NCBI RefSeq assembly: GCF_001552615.1
Contig: NZ_BCRN01000004.1
Location: forward strand, 248,001-312,000
Reading direction: 5' to 3'
From: Millisia brevis NBRC 105863
GTDB taxonomy: Bacteria; Actinomycetota; Actinomycetes; Mycobacteriales; Mycobacteriaceae
Length of the DNA stretch: 64,000 bases
This document shows, in pieces, positions 45,492 to 53,176 of this stretch. A program made the translations under genes and the position numbers. The number at the start of each line of letters is the position of its first letter. Positions within the stretch are counted from its first letter, which is position 1. The notes beneath the pieces were generated by a model. That model had not been told where the DNA came from. It did not search any database and saw nothing but the letters and a program-made list of their open reading frames with translations.

Positions 45492-46538
45492 CTAGCGGCT
45501 CACCGAGACACAGCGTCCGGAGGGCAGGTCGGCGCGATTCGCCGATAGCCAGGCCGCCATCGCGGTCAACATCGCCGTAGCGTCCTCGAATTCGCCGGAG
45601 GCCGGTAGCGCGGCCATCGTCACCGCGGCCCGTCCGGTGGGGGTGGTGACGATGCCGAGCTGGCGAACGAGATAGTTGCCGTACGCATCCGGGCCCCAGC
45701 CGCCCTTGGCGGCCGCGCCGTCGGCTGCCAGGCCCCAGCGGTGTTCCTCGGTGAGTTGGCGCATCTCGGCGATCACCCGGGCGCCCCCGGCCAGGCAGGG
45801 GAACCGGGCGGTGAACTCGACCTGGTCGACCAGCGACCACGTCAGGCCGCCGAACGAGTCGTCCCCCTGCTGGGCGTACTGCTCCGCCATCGGGGTGGTG
45901 TCGCCGGTCTCGGTCAGTAGGGCTTGAATCGTGGCGACCGAGGACATCGTGCCGGCGAGACCGTCCCACAGTCGGCGGGCGGCGTCGTTGTCCGACACGG
46001 TGATCGCCGCGGTGATGTCCGCATCGATCCCACCGTCGGTCGCCCGGACGGCGGCCACGGCGATCGGCACCTTCATCGTCGACCAGGCGTCGCCGGTCGA
46101 CCAATCGCCGTAGGAGAGCACCCGACCGCCGCCGACCGGCGCGATCGCGATACCGACCGAGCCGTCGAAGGTCTCCTCCAGGCGGGCGAAACTCTCCCCG
46201 AGAACGGCGCTGTTGGTGAACGCGTTGATCCCGGACGTCGCGCTGTGCGCCGAAGCCACCGCGCCGTGCGCCGAAGCCACCGCGCTCTGCGCGGGAACCG
46301 CTTCACTCTGCGCGTCGGGAACCGCCAGACCCGCCGGCGCGATCGGGTTCGCGGCCCCCGCCCGTCCCGCCGAATCCCCGGCCGCGGAGACCGCCTCGAT
46401 CGACATCGCCGCGGGTGCGGCCTCGTCGACCGGCAGGTCCAACCGTCCCGCAGCGATCAGGAGAAGAATCGAAACAATGGTCGCAGCCAATAGTCGGAGT
46501 GGTCGGATCGGCATGCGCCATCCCCGGAATACACCCAT
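45492..46538 (-). CDS. Exported serine hydrolase, class A beta-lactamase-like
   Basis: 348 residues. A signal/anchor segment (about 11-32) is followed by an Ala-rich linker and a DD-peptidase fold with STMK (nucleophile), SDN and KGG. These match the S-x-x-K, S-D-N and K-T/S-G motifs, though KGG replaces KTG. Class A enzymes usually carry an Omega-loop Glu after SDN; a clear one is not obvious. Penicillin binding is likely; lactam hydrolysis is unproven. The ATG at 46538 has GAGGAGC eight bases upstream. The linker contains a 7-residue repeat (VASAHGA). Confidence 0.82.
   Translation of the reverse strand: MGVFRGWRMPIRPLRLLAATIVSILLLIAAGRLDLPVDEAAPAAMSIEAVSAAGDSAGRAGAANPIAPAGLAVPDAQSEAVPAQSAVASAHGAVASAHSATSGINAFTNSAVLGESFARLEETFDGSVGIAIAPVGGGRVLSYGDWSTGDAWSTMKVPIAVAAVRATDGGIDADITAAITVSDNDAARRLWDGLAGTMSSVATIQALLTETGDTTPMAEQYAQQGDDSFGGLTWSLVDQVEFTARFPCLAGGARVIAEMRQLTEEHRWGLAADGAAAKGGWGPDAYGNYLVRQLGIVTTPTGRAAVTMAALPASGEFEDATAMLTAMAAWLSANRADLPSGRCVSVSR
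46242..46283. repeat. Two 21-bp direct repeats in the serine hydrolase linker
   Basis: GTGCGCCGAAGCCACCGC, within a 21-bp unit, occurs twice in tandem with one change. It encodes the repeated AVASAHG in the linker after the signal segment. Confidence 0.75.
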
Positions 46539-46642
46539 CGACGAGGCTCCTCGAGTCCGTAAATGTGACACGGATCGCCCATGAGGGTTGACTCGGTGAC
46601 CGAATTCCAACCGATCGCCGGGATCCGAAGCGGATATGCATA

Positions 46643-46664
46643 CCGTGCCATATCAATGGCACGG
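46643..46664. promoter_or_regulatory. 9-bp inverted repeat with 4-base loop
   Basis: CCGTGCCAT and ATGGCACGG flank ATCA. It lies in the AT-richer 215-base gap after the Rv3311 homologue and about 105 bases before the serine hydrolase start. It could be a terminator for the former or an operator for the latter; no U-tract follows. Nothing else is seen in this gap. Confidence 0.5.
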
Positions 46665-46753
46665 CGGCGACTCGGGGAATGCGTGTTGTCCGGTTCGAGA
46701 CCGACCCTTTACCTAATCAACTCCGAAGGTCTCGCAGCGGCTGAGTGTGGTGA

Positions 46754-47974
46754 TCAGCCCCGCCGCAAACGTCCCTCGAACTGGTGCTCGAGATCACGCC
46801 AGGCCTCCGCCTCCATGACGAACGGCGGGCGGTGTGGTGCTGCCGCGGCCGCGTCGCCGTCGAGCAGGTAGTTGATGTACCGCCCGAGGGGAACATTGGG
46901 GGCGAGCGCTTCCTCGACCGACTCGTCGCCGGCGTATTCGGCTGCATCGCTGAACAACTCGACGTTCAGGTCGAGCTGATCGAGGTCGACATCGTCCGGT
47001 CCGGCGCGCAGATCGTCCGCCGTGCCCGGCAGGACGTAGACATTGTCGTCGGCGACCTCGACCTCGAGCGAACCGTCGGTGGCCGCGGTCTGTACCGCGA
47101 GATAGGTGCTCAGGCCGGTGAGGTCGTGGTCGTGGTCGTCGGCCAGATAGCGGGCGAGGCCCCGCTCGTTTCCGAAGACCAGGATCGTGCCCTGTCGGCC
47201 GAGGAAGATCGGCGATTCGTCGACGTAGCAGCGCAGGGTGACGAAGGTGTTGTCGCCGGTGATGATCCTGATGGGATCGATTCCGACGGCCTCCCAGAAG
47301 GATTCGGTCTCATCGTCGAGATCGGTGTCGGTCTCGATCTCGTCGTCGTCCTCGGGCTCGTCGTCCTCGACAACGTCGGGGGCGTCCAATTCGGCCTGCG
47401 CCACCACCACGAGCTTGGCGTCGACATCCGGGGTGGAGACGACCGAATCGATCGCGTCGAGCACCGCGTCCCATCCGCTGCCGACGGCGGCGCCGATCTT
47501 CCGCCACAGGGTCGCGCCCTCGCGGCCGTAGAACGGGTCGAGCCCGTCGAATACCGCTGTGACACTGGGGTTGGAGGTGAAGAACTCCTCCACCGGCTCG
47601 AGGTCGCAGACCTCGCCGATCGTGCGGGCCATCTCCATCGCCTCGCGCAACCGGTCGATGCTCGCTTCGGTGGCGTCGGCCGCCACCAGCTCGAGTACGC
47701 CGACCAGGTCGTAGCGGTTCTCATCGGCGGGTTCCAGCTCGGACGCCGACAGCTCGCGCACGGTCGACCACTGCGGATGGTCGGACAGATCGTTATCGGC
47801 CCCGCCACGCACGAAGGCGGTCAGGTCGGCGACCGATTCGAAGCCGAACAGAGCGTCGTCCGCGCCGAGGAAGGCCTGCCACTCGTCGTCGTCCTCACGC
47901 CACAGAGGTGCCCACAGGGTCACCAGATTGCCGTCGGTCAATCCCAGCTCGATCGGCACGATATCCGCTGTCAC
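46754..47974 (-). CDS. Rv3311-like conserved acidic protein
   Basis: 406 residues, acidic and soluble, without a signal peptide or membrane helices. Its middle region has a long Asp/Glu run (about 190-225: EDDEPEDDDEIETDTDLDDE) between two folded halves that share short patterns (DALFGFESVADLTAFV and FGNERGLARYL). This may be an internal duplication. It agrees in position and character with Rv3311, a conserved Mycobacteriales protein without known function. The GTG at 47974 has TAGGCT seven bases upstream, so it is probably leaderless. Confidence 0.82.
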   Translation of the reverse strand: MTADIVPIELGLTDGNLVTLWAPLWREDDDEWQAFLGADDALFGFESVADLTAFVRGGADNDLSDHPQWSTVRELSASELEPADENRYDLVGVLELVAADATEASIDRLREAMEMARTIGEVCDLEPVEEFFTSNPSVTAVFDGLDPFYGREGATLWRKIGAAVGSGWDAVLDAIDSVVSTPDVDAKLVVVAQAELDAPDVVEDDEPEDDDEIETDTDLDDETESFWEAVGIDPIRIITGDNTFVTLRCYVDESPIFLGRQGTILVFGNERGLARYLADDHDHDLTGLSTYLAVQTAATDGSLEVEVADDNVYVLPGTADDLRAGPDDVDLDQLDLNVELFSDAAEYAGDESVEEALAPNVPLGRYINYLLDGDAAAAAPHRPPFVMEAEAWRDLEHQFEGRLRRG

Positions 47975-48008
47975 GCGGGTGAGCCTATCCCGGGAAGCCG
48001 GCAGTCCG

Positions 48009-48314
48009 TCACGACCGCCGCAGGTCGTGGTCGAGGCCGTCGAGCACCGTCTCGCGGGAGGCCCGGGCGCGCTGTTCCGCGTCCGCCGCGGCGGCGACGA
48101 TCGCGGCGCCGAGCCGGTCCGCGGACAGCCCGAGCAGCGACGGTGGCAGGCGTAGATCGACGATTCGGCCGCTGCCGTCGACCGTCGCGGCCGCCAGACC
48201 ATCGGCCGACCGACCGGTATGGGAGGTGGTCGACAATTCGCGGGCCGCACGTTCGAGCGCTTCGAGTCGTTCCTTCGCTCGCACCACGGGGTCCTTTCGG
48301 TTCGGATCGGTCAC
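48009..48314 (-). CDS. YbaB/EbfC-fold-like small protein A of T7SS cassette
   Basis: 101 residues. An N-terminal helix (RAKERLEALERAARELS) is followed by a beta-hairpin with V-D-G-S-G-R-I-V-D-L-R-L and a C-terminal helix (LGAAIVAAAADAEQRARA). This is the YbaB/EbfC pattern, shared by EspL of the ESX-1 locus. It is the last gene of the overlapping four-gene cassette; its GTG overlaps the previous stop (GTGA). Alternative GTGs at 48287 and 48284 have AAAGGA upstream and would give a shorter protein. A role as chaperone for the cassette's secreted proteins is inference. Confidence 0.7.
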   Translation of the reverse strand: MTDPNRKDPVVRAKERLEALERAARELSTTSHTGRSADGLAAATVDGSGRIVDLRLPPSLLGLSADRLGAAIVAAAADAEQRARASRETVLDGLDHDLRRS

Positions 48315-48607
48315 AGGTCGCGCATCCAGGAACGATCCGACGGCGGTGTCGGGCGATCGGGGCGGTCCACGGGCGGGTGAATCCGGTCGACCACATCGGG
48401 CGTCATGCCGTAGTCGAGCAACTCCGACCGGCGGCGATCGACGGCATCGGCGTGTGCGGATTCGTAGAGGGAAAGGATCGCCGCCGCCAGTGATGCTCCG
48501 CCGTAGCGCAATTCGTCGCGATCGATGTGGACGGCGAGCAGGGTACCGGCGTCGTCGACCCGCACCCGCAAACTGCCGGAGCGGTTGCCGGCCACCGCGG
48601 AACTCAT
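48311..48607 (-). CDS. YbaB-fold-like small protein B of T7SS cassette
   Basis: 98 residues. The core (SLRVRVDDAGTLLAVHIDRDEL then LAAAILSLYESAHADAVDRRRSELL) follows the same strand-turn-strand-helix order as the next gene, so the two are probable paralogues and may form a heterodimer. The C-terminal 30 residues are Pro/Asp/Arg-rich. The ATG overlaps the NlpC/P60 stop (ATGA), and its own stop overlaps protein A. I do not recognise a named family. Confidence 0.65.
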   Translation of the reverse strand: MSSAVAGNRSGSLRVRVDDAGTLLAVHIDRDELRYGGASLAAAILSLYESAHADAVDRRRSELLDYGMTPDVVDRIHPPVDRPDRPTPPSDRSWMRDL

Positions 48608-49839
48608 GTTGTCGGCCTGTAGAAGCCGTGGAAGGCCATGCCGCTGTTGGTGGTCCGGATGTCGCTGACCGACACCGGGTCACCCGCCTCGATCATCTGG
48701 CCGTTGCCGATCACCATCGCGACGTGTCCGTCCCAGACGGCGAGGTCGCCGGGTTGCAGGCCGTCCGCGGATACCGCGGTGCCGACGCTCTGCTCCTGGG
48801 CGAGGCGGGGGATGTCGATACCGGCTTCGCCGTAGGCCCACTGCGTCAGGCCGCTGCAGTCCAGGCCGCTGCCGGGCGTGGTTCCGCCCCATTGATAGGG
48901 GACGCCCTGTTGGGTCAGGGCGCTGCGCACCGCTTGGGCGGCCGCCTCGTTCGGTGCGGTGGCGGTGCTGCCGTCGGGCAGGGTGACGGTGACGGACCCG
49001 GGCCCCATCTCGGCCGAACCGGATGTCGATCCCGCCGAACCGGTGTCGACCGGCGACCCGGCGCCCGCTGTATCGACCCCCGGCAGCACCCCCGCGCCGG
49101 CGCCCCCGGCCGGCGACCCGACGCCGCCGCCGAGGGCCTCGGTGATCCCGGAGAACATTCGGGTACCGGTCGAGACGAGTTGTTCGGCCGCCTGCATCCC
49201 ACCGGCCAACTGGGCGACCGGGTCCCCGCCGCCACCGGGTCGAGGTGGGGTCGGCGGCGGCTCGGTCAGCTGCACGACCTGCGCGGTCAACGTCGACAGC
49301 TCGGCCCGCAACTCGCCGACGATGGTGGTCGCCCGGCCGAGATGCTCGATCGCGAGGGTGATCAGGGCCGCCGGGCCCGCCGGAGTGGCCAGGGCGGGGG
49401 CCATCGCGGCCGCCGCCGACACGAACGAGGTGATCACCTCCGCGATTCGGGCGGCCGCCCGCCGCATCGCCTCGAGTCCCTGCCGGAGCACGGCGTCGAG
49501 TTGTTCGCCGTGTTCGGCCAGCATCGCCGCGGATCGCACCGCATCGGCGGCGGCGCTCGCCGCGGCATCGGCGGCTCCGCCGATCCACCCGGATCCGGAG
49601 CCGCCCCCGGCGGTGCCCGCGGCGGCCAGGACCTGACCGCCCGCCGACATCACCGCGGAGACCGCCGGGCCGAGCGTCGCGGGTGCCTCGGTCAGCGCGC
49701 GATCGACCATCGAGGCCGCCGTGCGCAACCCGTCACATCCGGCGGTCAGCAGGCGATCGTTCTGCTCGCCCTCCGGCAGCAGGCCGGTCCCACATTCCTC
49801 GAGCAGGTCGATCATCGGCCGGGTCAACGCGTCGATCAC
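48604..49839 (-). CDS. NlpC/P60 peptidoglycan endopeptidase with ESX-type helical N-terminus
   Basis: 411 residues. The N-terminal ~215 residues are Ala-rich helices, like the N-terminal domains of type VII substrates, with no signal peptide. A Gly/Ser linker leads to a C-terminal NlpC/P60 domain (about 300-411). This holds the catalytic Cys in GSGLDCSGLTQWAYG and the His in WDGHVAMVIGNG. The enzyme class cleaves D-Glu-mDAP bonds of peptidoglycan stems. Lack of a Sec signal and the EspC-like partner upstream argue for export by an ESX system. Its ATG overlaps the EspC-like gene (ATGA). Confidence 0.85.
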   Translation of the reverse strand: MIDALTRPMIDLLEECGTGLLPEGEQNDRLLTAGCDGLRTAASMVDRALTEAPATLGPAVSAVMSAGGQVLAAAGTAGGGSGSGWIGGAADAAASAAADAVRSAAMLAEHGEQLDAVLRQGLEAMRRAAARIAEVITSFVSAAAAMAPALATPAGPAALITLAIEHLGRATTIVGELRAELSTLTAQVVQLTEPPPTPPRPGGGGDPVAQLAGGMQAAEQLVSTGTRMFSGITEALGGGVGSPAGGAGAGVLPGVDTAGAGSPVDTGSAGSTSGSAEMGPGSVTVTLPDGSTATAPNEAAAQAVRSALTQQGVPYQWGGTTPGSGLDCSGLTQWAYGEAGIDIPRLAQEQSVGTAVSADGLQPGDLAVWDGHVAMVIGNGQMIEAGDPVSVSDIRTTNSGMAFHGFYRPTT

Positions 49840-50150
49840 GGCAGCCCCGCCCCACGGATCGCGGAGTCGGCCGCGGTATCGGCGGCGGCGTATCCGGCGG
49901 CGGACGCGTCGACCTGCTCCGCGAAGGCCGTGTGCACCGCCCCCAACTCGGCGATCGCGGCGGAGAAGCGGGCTGCGGCGGCGGTGAAGCCGGCCGCGAA
50001 GTCCGCGCCGATCGGCCCGAATGCCGCCGCGACCACGGCCGCGTCGACCGTCGCCGCCCCGGCGCTCGCCACCAACTGCGCCGCCGCCGAGCGGTGCGCG
50101 CCGGCGACGGCCGCCAGCTCCGCCCCCGCTGCGGTGATCCCGGTGGTCAT
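49836..50150 (-). CDS. EspC/WXG100-like type VII secretion target
   Basis: 104 residues, two predicted Ala-rich helices with a central turn (AAFGPIGADFAAGF), resembling the EspC/DUF2580 family of ESX-secreted proteins. It has no WXG, but it has a C-terminal Y-A-A-A-D (about residues 86-90), the YxxxD/E secretion signal of type VII systems. It starts the overlapping cassette with NlpC/P60 and two YbaB-like genes. No ESX membrane genes are in the window, so secretion would depend on a machine encoded elsewhere. Confidence 0.78.
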   Translation of the reverse strand: MTTGITAAGAELAAVAGAHRSAAAQLVASAGAATVDAAVVAAAFGPIGADFAAGFTAAAARFSAAIAELGAVHTAFAEQVDASAAGYAAADTAADSAIRGAGLP

Positions 50151-50202
50151 ATCGATCGCCCCCTCCGCGTCCGGAACGCGGTCGCCGCGTCCGGACCTCC
50201 GC

Positions 50203-50230
50203 GATCGGTCGCCGCCGGCGGCGACCGATC
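50203..50230. promoter_or_regulatory. Perfect 28-bp palindrome upstream of the T7SS cassette
   Basis: GATCGGTCGCCGCC is followed without a gap by its complement. It lies 53 bases before the EspC-like start, between it and a TATAAC box on the minus strand (50244-50249), and about 90 bases before upp. A direct repeat CGCGTCCGGA (two copies, about 20 bases apart) follows toward the cassette. Confidence 0.65.
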
Positions 50231-50304
50231 TCTACCCGTCGTCGTTATAGGACGGGCGGTACGCACGCGCGGTTCCGTGCCGCGCCGATAATCCGCGAGC
50301 GGGT

Positions 50305-50310
50305 TAGTGT
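50305..50310 (+). promoter_or_regulatory. -10 box of upp
   Basis: TAGTGT, eight bases before the ATG; leaderless transcript expected. Confidence 0.5.
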
Positions 50311-50318
50311 TTCCGACC

Positions 50319-50942
50319 ATGCAGGTCGATGTGCTCGATCATCCGCTCGCCGCCGTGGCGTTGACCACACTGCGCGACGCGGACACCTCCAATGCGTCGT
50401 TCCGGCGGGTGCTGTCGCGATTGACCACCTATCTGCTCTACGAGGCATTGCGTACCGCGCCGATCGACGAGATCGTCGTGCACACCCCGGTCGGCGTCGC
50501 TCGCGGTGCGCGGTTGACGCGGCCGCCGCTGTTGGTGCCGGTGCTGCGGGCCGGCCTGGGCATGGTCGAGCAGGCCTCGGTGGTGCTGCCGGAGTCGCGG
50601 GTCGGGTTCATCGGCGTCGCGCGCGACGAGCAGACCCATCAGCCGGTTCCCTACCTGGCGTCGTTGCCCGACGAGTTGGCGGATCAGCCGGTCTTCCTGC
50701 TCGACCCGATGCTCGCCACCGGCGGATCGCTGTTGCACGCGCTGGAACTGTTGGTCAGTCGCGGCGCGGACAATATGACCGCCGTCTGCGTGGTCGCCGC
50801 CCCCGAGGGGGTGGCGGCGCTGGAGGAATCCGGCTATCCGGTGCGATTGGTGACCGCCGCGATCGACGAGCGGCTCAACGAGGACGCCTTCATCGTGCCC
50901 GGCCTCGGGGACGCGGGCGATCGGCAGTTCGGACCGCGCTGA
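50319..50942 (+). CDS. upp: Uracil phosphoribosyltransferase
   Basis: 207 residues. It joins uracil and PRPP to give UMP. The PRPP motif is [16 protein letters not shown] and the uracil-binding C-terminus is [15 protein letters not shown]; the segment [11 protein letters not shown] is also typical. An upstream in-frame ATG-like start would add four residues, but the -10 spacing supports 50319. It corresponds to Rv3309c and works with the cdd, deoA and pnp salvage genes of this region. Confidence 0.96.
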   Translation: MQVDVLDHPLAAVALTTLRDADTSNASFRRVLSRLTTYLLYEALRTAPIDEIVVHTPVGVARGARLTRPPLLVPVLRAGLGMVEQASVVLPESRVGFIGVARDEQTHQPVPYLASLPDELADQPVFLLDPMLATGGSLLHALELLVSRGADNMTAVCVVAAPEGVAALEESGYPVRLVTAAIDERLNEDAFIVPGLGDAGDRQFGPR

Positions 50943-50961
50943 TACCGGCTGTCGGGTCGCT

Positions 50962-51012
50962 GCCGTCGAACCCGGCAGTCGAACCGGGCAGTTGAACCGG
51001 CGGTCGAACTCA
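50962..51012. repeat. Four 13-bp tandem repeats between upp and DUF4032
   Basis: Units of GCAGTCGAACCGG occur about four times, starting 20 bases after the upp stop and running to the stop of the convergent DUF4032 gene. The last unit contains the end of that gene's stop region. Confidence 0.65.
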
Positions 51013-52272
51013 GCCGTCGACCGGCAGAACGAATCCGGCGGTGGGCGGATCGATACGGGTCTTCTCGTCCGGAGCGCCGCGCAGGACCGAGTCGACGTAG
51101 GAGCGGACCACCTCCGGCATCGGCACGTCCCGGCCCGCCCGTTCGCTGAGGTACCACCGGTGTTCGAGGATCTGGTGGAAGATCTCCGCGGCCTGCAGTT
51201 TTCCGACCAGCTCGGGCGGGATCGCGGCCACGATCGGCTCGAAACGCTGGTCGAGCCACCGCACCGCTGCGATGTTCTCCGGTAGCTGCTTTCCGGTGCG
51301 CGAACGCATCTCCACCGCGAAGCGGTGGATGTCGTCGAGCATCCGACGCGCCTGGTTCTGCCCGGCGTGCAGCGCGGTCAACGCGAACAGGCGATCCTCG
51401 TGATAGCCGCTCTCGACCACCTTGGGGGACAGTCGCAGTCGCCGGGCGGAATCGTCGGCGGTCTGTACCTCGACCTCGTCGACGTCGAATCCGAGCTCGT
51501 GCAGGCGCTGGATGCGCTGTTCGACCCGCCACATGTCGTTGCTGTCGAACTCCTCGGAGCCGGTGACCTCGTTCCACAGCGTCCGATACCGGTCGGCGAG
51601 ACCGCCGGCGATCTTCCACGGGTCGATCCCGGGGACCAGCTTGCCGCCCGCCTGCAGATCGAGCAGGCCGCCGGCCAGGTTCTCGAGGGCGATCTGCAGA
51701 TCGGTCTCGCGTTGCCCCTTCGTCAGCGTCGGGTGCACCTCGCTGGTCTCGGTGTCGATCACGTACGCCTCCAGGGCGCCGGCGTCGCGGCGGAAGAGGG
51801 TATTCGACAGCGAACAGTCACCCCAGTAGAAGCCGGCCAGATGCAGCCGGACCAGCAATCCCACGAGCGCGTCGAGGACGCGGTCGCCGATATACGGGAT
51901 GGTCAGGCCGTGCCCGGACAGCAGGCTGCGGTAGGGCAGCGAGTAGTCGAGATGGCGGGTGATGATCAGCCCTTCGCGGCTCTCCGACCGCTCGGTGACC
52001 GCCGCGACCACCTCGACCGTCGGCAGCGACTGCTCCACCAGCCACCGCAGCAATCGGTACTCGCGCTCGGCGAGTTTGTCCGGAAGTTCCTTCACCACAT
52101 AGGAGGTGCGCCGGCCGCGGCCGCCGTTGTCGAGTTCGACGATCTTGACCACGTGTCGGTGCAGACCGAGGACGCGGCGTTGGTGCGGCAGTTCCCACTG
52201 TTCGAGCGGGATCGCGAACGGCAGCGTGGTGATGCACGGATGATCCGCGGGATTCGAGATCTGCAGCTTCAC
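51010..52272 (-). CDS. DUF4032 protein with kinase-like fold
   Basis: 420 residues, soluble. The N-terminal ~200 residues resemble lipopolysaccharide/Kdo-kinase-like folds: a Lys in VVKELP, an acidic helix, and a catalytic-loop-like segment FYWGDCSLSNTLF followed by YVIDTETSE that recalls D-x-x-x-x-N and DTE metal sites. A DUF4032 C-terminal domain follows (about 230-420). No substrate is known. The family is widespread in actinobacteria as a single gene. It is divergent from the DUF1707 gene. Confidence 0.8.
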   Translation of the reverse strand: MKLQISNPADHPCITTLPFAIPLEQWELPHQRRVLGLHRHVVKIVELDNGGRGRRTSYVVKELPDKLAEREYRLLRWLVEQSLPTVEVVAAVTERSESREGLIITRHLDYSLPYRSLLSGHGLTIPYIGDRVLDALVGLLVRLHLAGFYWGDCSLSNTLFRRDAGALEAYVIDTETSEVHPTLTKGQRETDLQIALENLAGGLLDLQAGGKLVPGIDPWKIAGGLADRYRTLWNEVTGSEEFDSNDMWRVEQRIQRLHELGFDVDEVEVQTADDSARRLRLSPKVVESGYHEDRLFALTALHAGQNQARRMLDDIHRFAVEMRSRTGKQLPENIAAVRWLDQRFEPIVAAIPPELVGKLQAAEIFHQILEHRWYLSERAGRDVPMPEVVRSYVDSVLRGAPDEKTRIDPPTAGFVLPVDG

Positions 52273-52502
52273 CGCGACGGTCCGATCCGTCGCACCTCTT
52301 CCGGAATAACGGCAGTGGTGATCACATCGGCGATGGTAGGCCCGCGACGGCGCGATGTGGTGGGAATCCGCCCGGACGTGCCCGCCACCTGCGGCGCAGT
52401 TCCGGCGAGGTCCTGCCTACCGCGCCGCCCCGGTGGAAACCCGCGGTATTCAACGGACCCGGCGGTACGAACGTATGCGGCGACGTCGGAGCCCCGACGG
52501 CC

Positions 52503-52508
52503 TATCCT
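52503..52508 (+). promoter_or_regulatory. -10 box of the DUF1707 gene
   Basis: TATCCT lies six bases before the ATG at 52515, a leaderless-type promoter. Confidence 0.5.
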
Positions 52509-52514
52509 GTGCGC

Positions 52515-53144
52515 ATGGCCGACCTTCCGGAACCGGCGCAGCCGGACCACCTGCGGTTGCGGGTCAGCGACAGCGAGCGTCAGCGGGTCGCCGATCTGCT
52601 GAGCGTCGCGGTCGGCGACGGCCGGCTCAGCGTGCTCGAGTACGACGATCGGCTCAAGGACGTGTGGGCGGCCACCACCCGTTCGGATCTGGTGCCGCTG
52701 GTCCAGGATCTGGTGCCGACGCACGTCTGGCAGCAGAATCCCACGCCGGGCGCCGACCGGCCGGTCGCGGCGGCCACCGCGCTCGGGGCCAAGCGCAGCA
52801 TCGCGATCATGAGCGGCTTCCGCCTGCACGGTAGCTGGAGCGTACCGGCGACCGTGCACGCCCTGGCGATCATGGGCGGCGGCGAAATCGACCTGCGCGA
52901 AGCGGTTTTCACCACGACAGAGGTGACGATCTCCGCCGTCGCGATCATGGGTGGCGTCCAGGTGATCGTGCCCCCGGAGGTCTCGGTCACCACGACCGGT
53001 ATGGGCGTGATGGGCGGCTTCTCCCGCACCGATCACATCGCCGCCGACCCCGGCGCCCCGCACATCCGGGTCAGCGGCTTCGCGCTGATGGGCGGCGTCG
53101 AGGTCAAGGTCGCCGAGCTGGGCGCCGACCCCGACGACGACTGA
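52515..53144 (+). CDS. DUF1707 / LiaF-like C-terminal domain protein
   Basis: 209 residues. A DUF1707 domain (about 12-65: LRVSDSERQRVADLLSVAVGDGRLSVLEYDDRL) leads to a short linker and a repeated beta domain. Here AIMSG, AIMGGGEIDLR, AIMGGVQVIVPP and ALMGGVEVKV recur like the turns of a LiaF-type beta-helix or 'toastrack'. There is no membrane helix, unlike the PspC protein at 3600, though the C-terminal domain is of the same kind. Function unknown; a link to envelope-stress sensing is inference. Confidence 0.85.
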   Translation: MADLPEPAQPDHLRLRVSDSERQRVADLLSVAVGDGRLSVLEYDDRLKDVWAATTRSDLVPLVQDLVPTHVWQQNPTPGADRPVAAATALGAKRSIAIMSGFRLHGSWSVPATVHALAIMGGGEIDLREAVFTTTEVTISAVAIMGGVQVIVPPEVSVTTTGMGVMGGFSRTDHIAADPGAPHIRVSGFALMGGVEVKVAELGADPDDD

Positions 53145-53176
53145 CCGCCGGACCGTTCCGCACCGGCCGGTCCGCC

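Noticed and set aside
46539-46753. Possible small gene in the AT-richer gap after the Rv3311 homologue
   Set aside because: No frame with a ribosome site and sensible composition; only an inverted repeat is supported.
53150-53173. GGACCG/CGGTCC inverted repeat between DUF1707 and pmmB
   Set aside because: Six pairs only, expected by chance in this GC-rich gap; not listed as a terminator.
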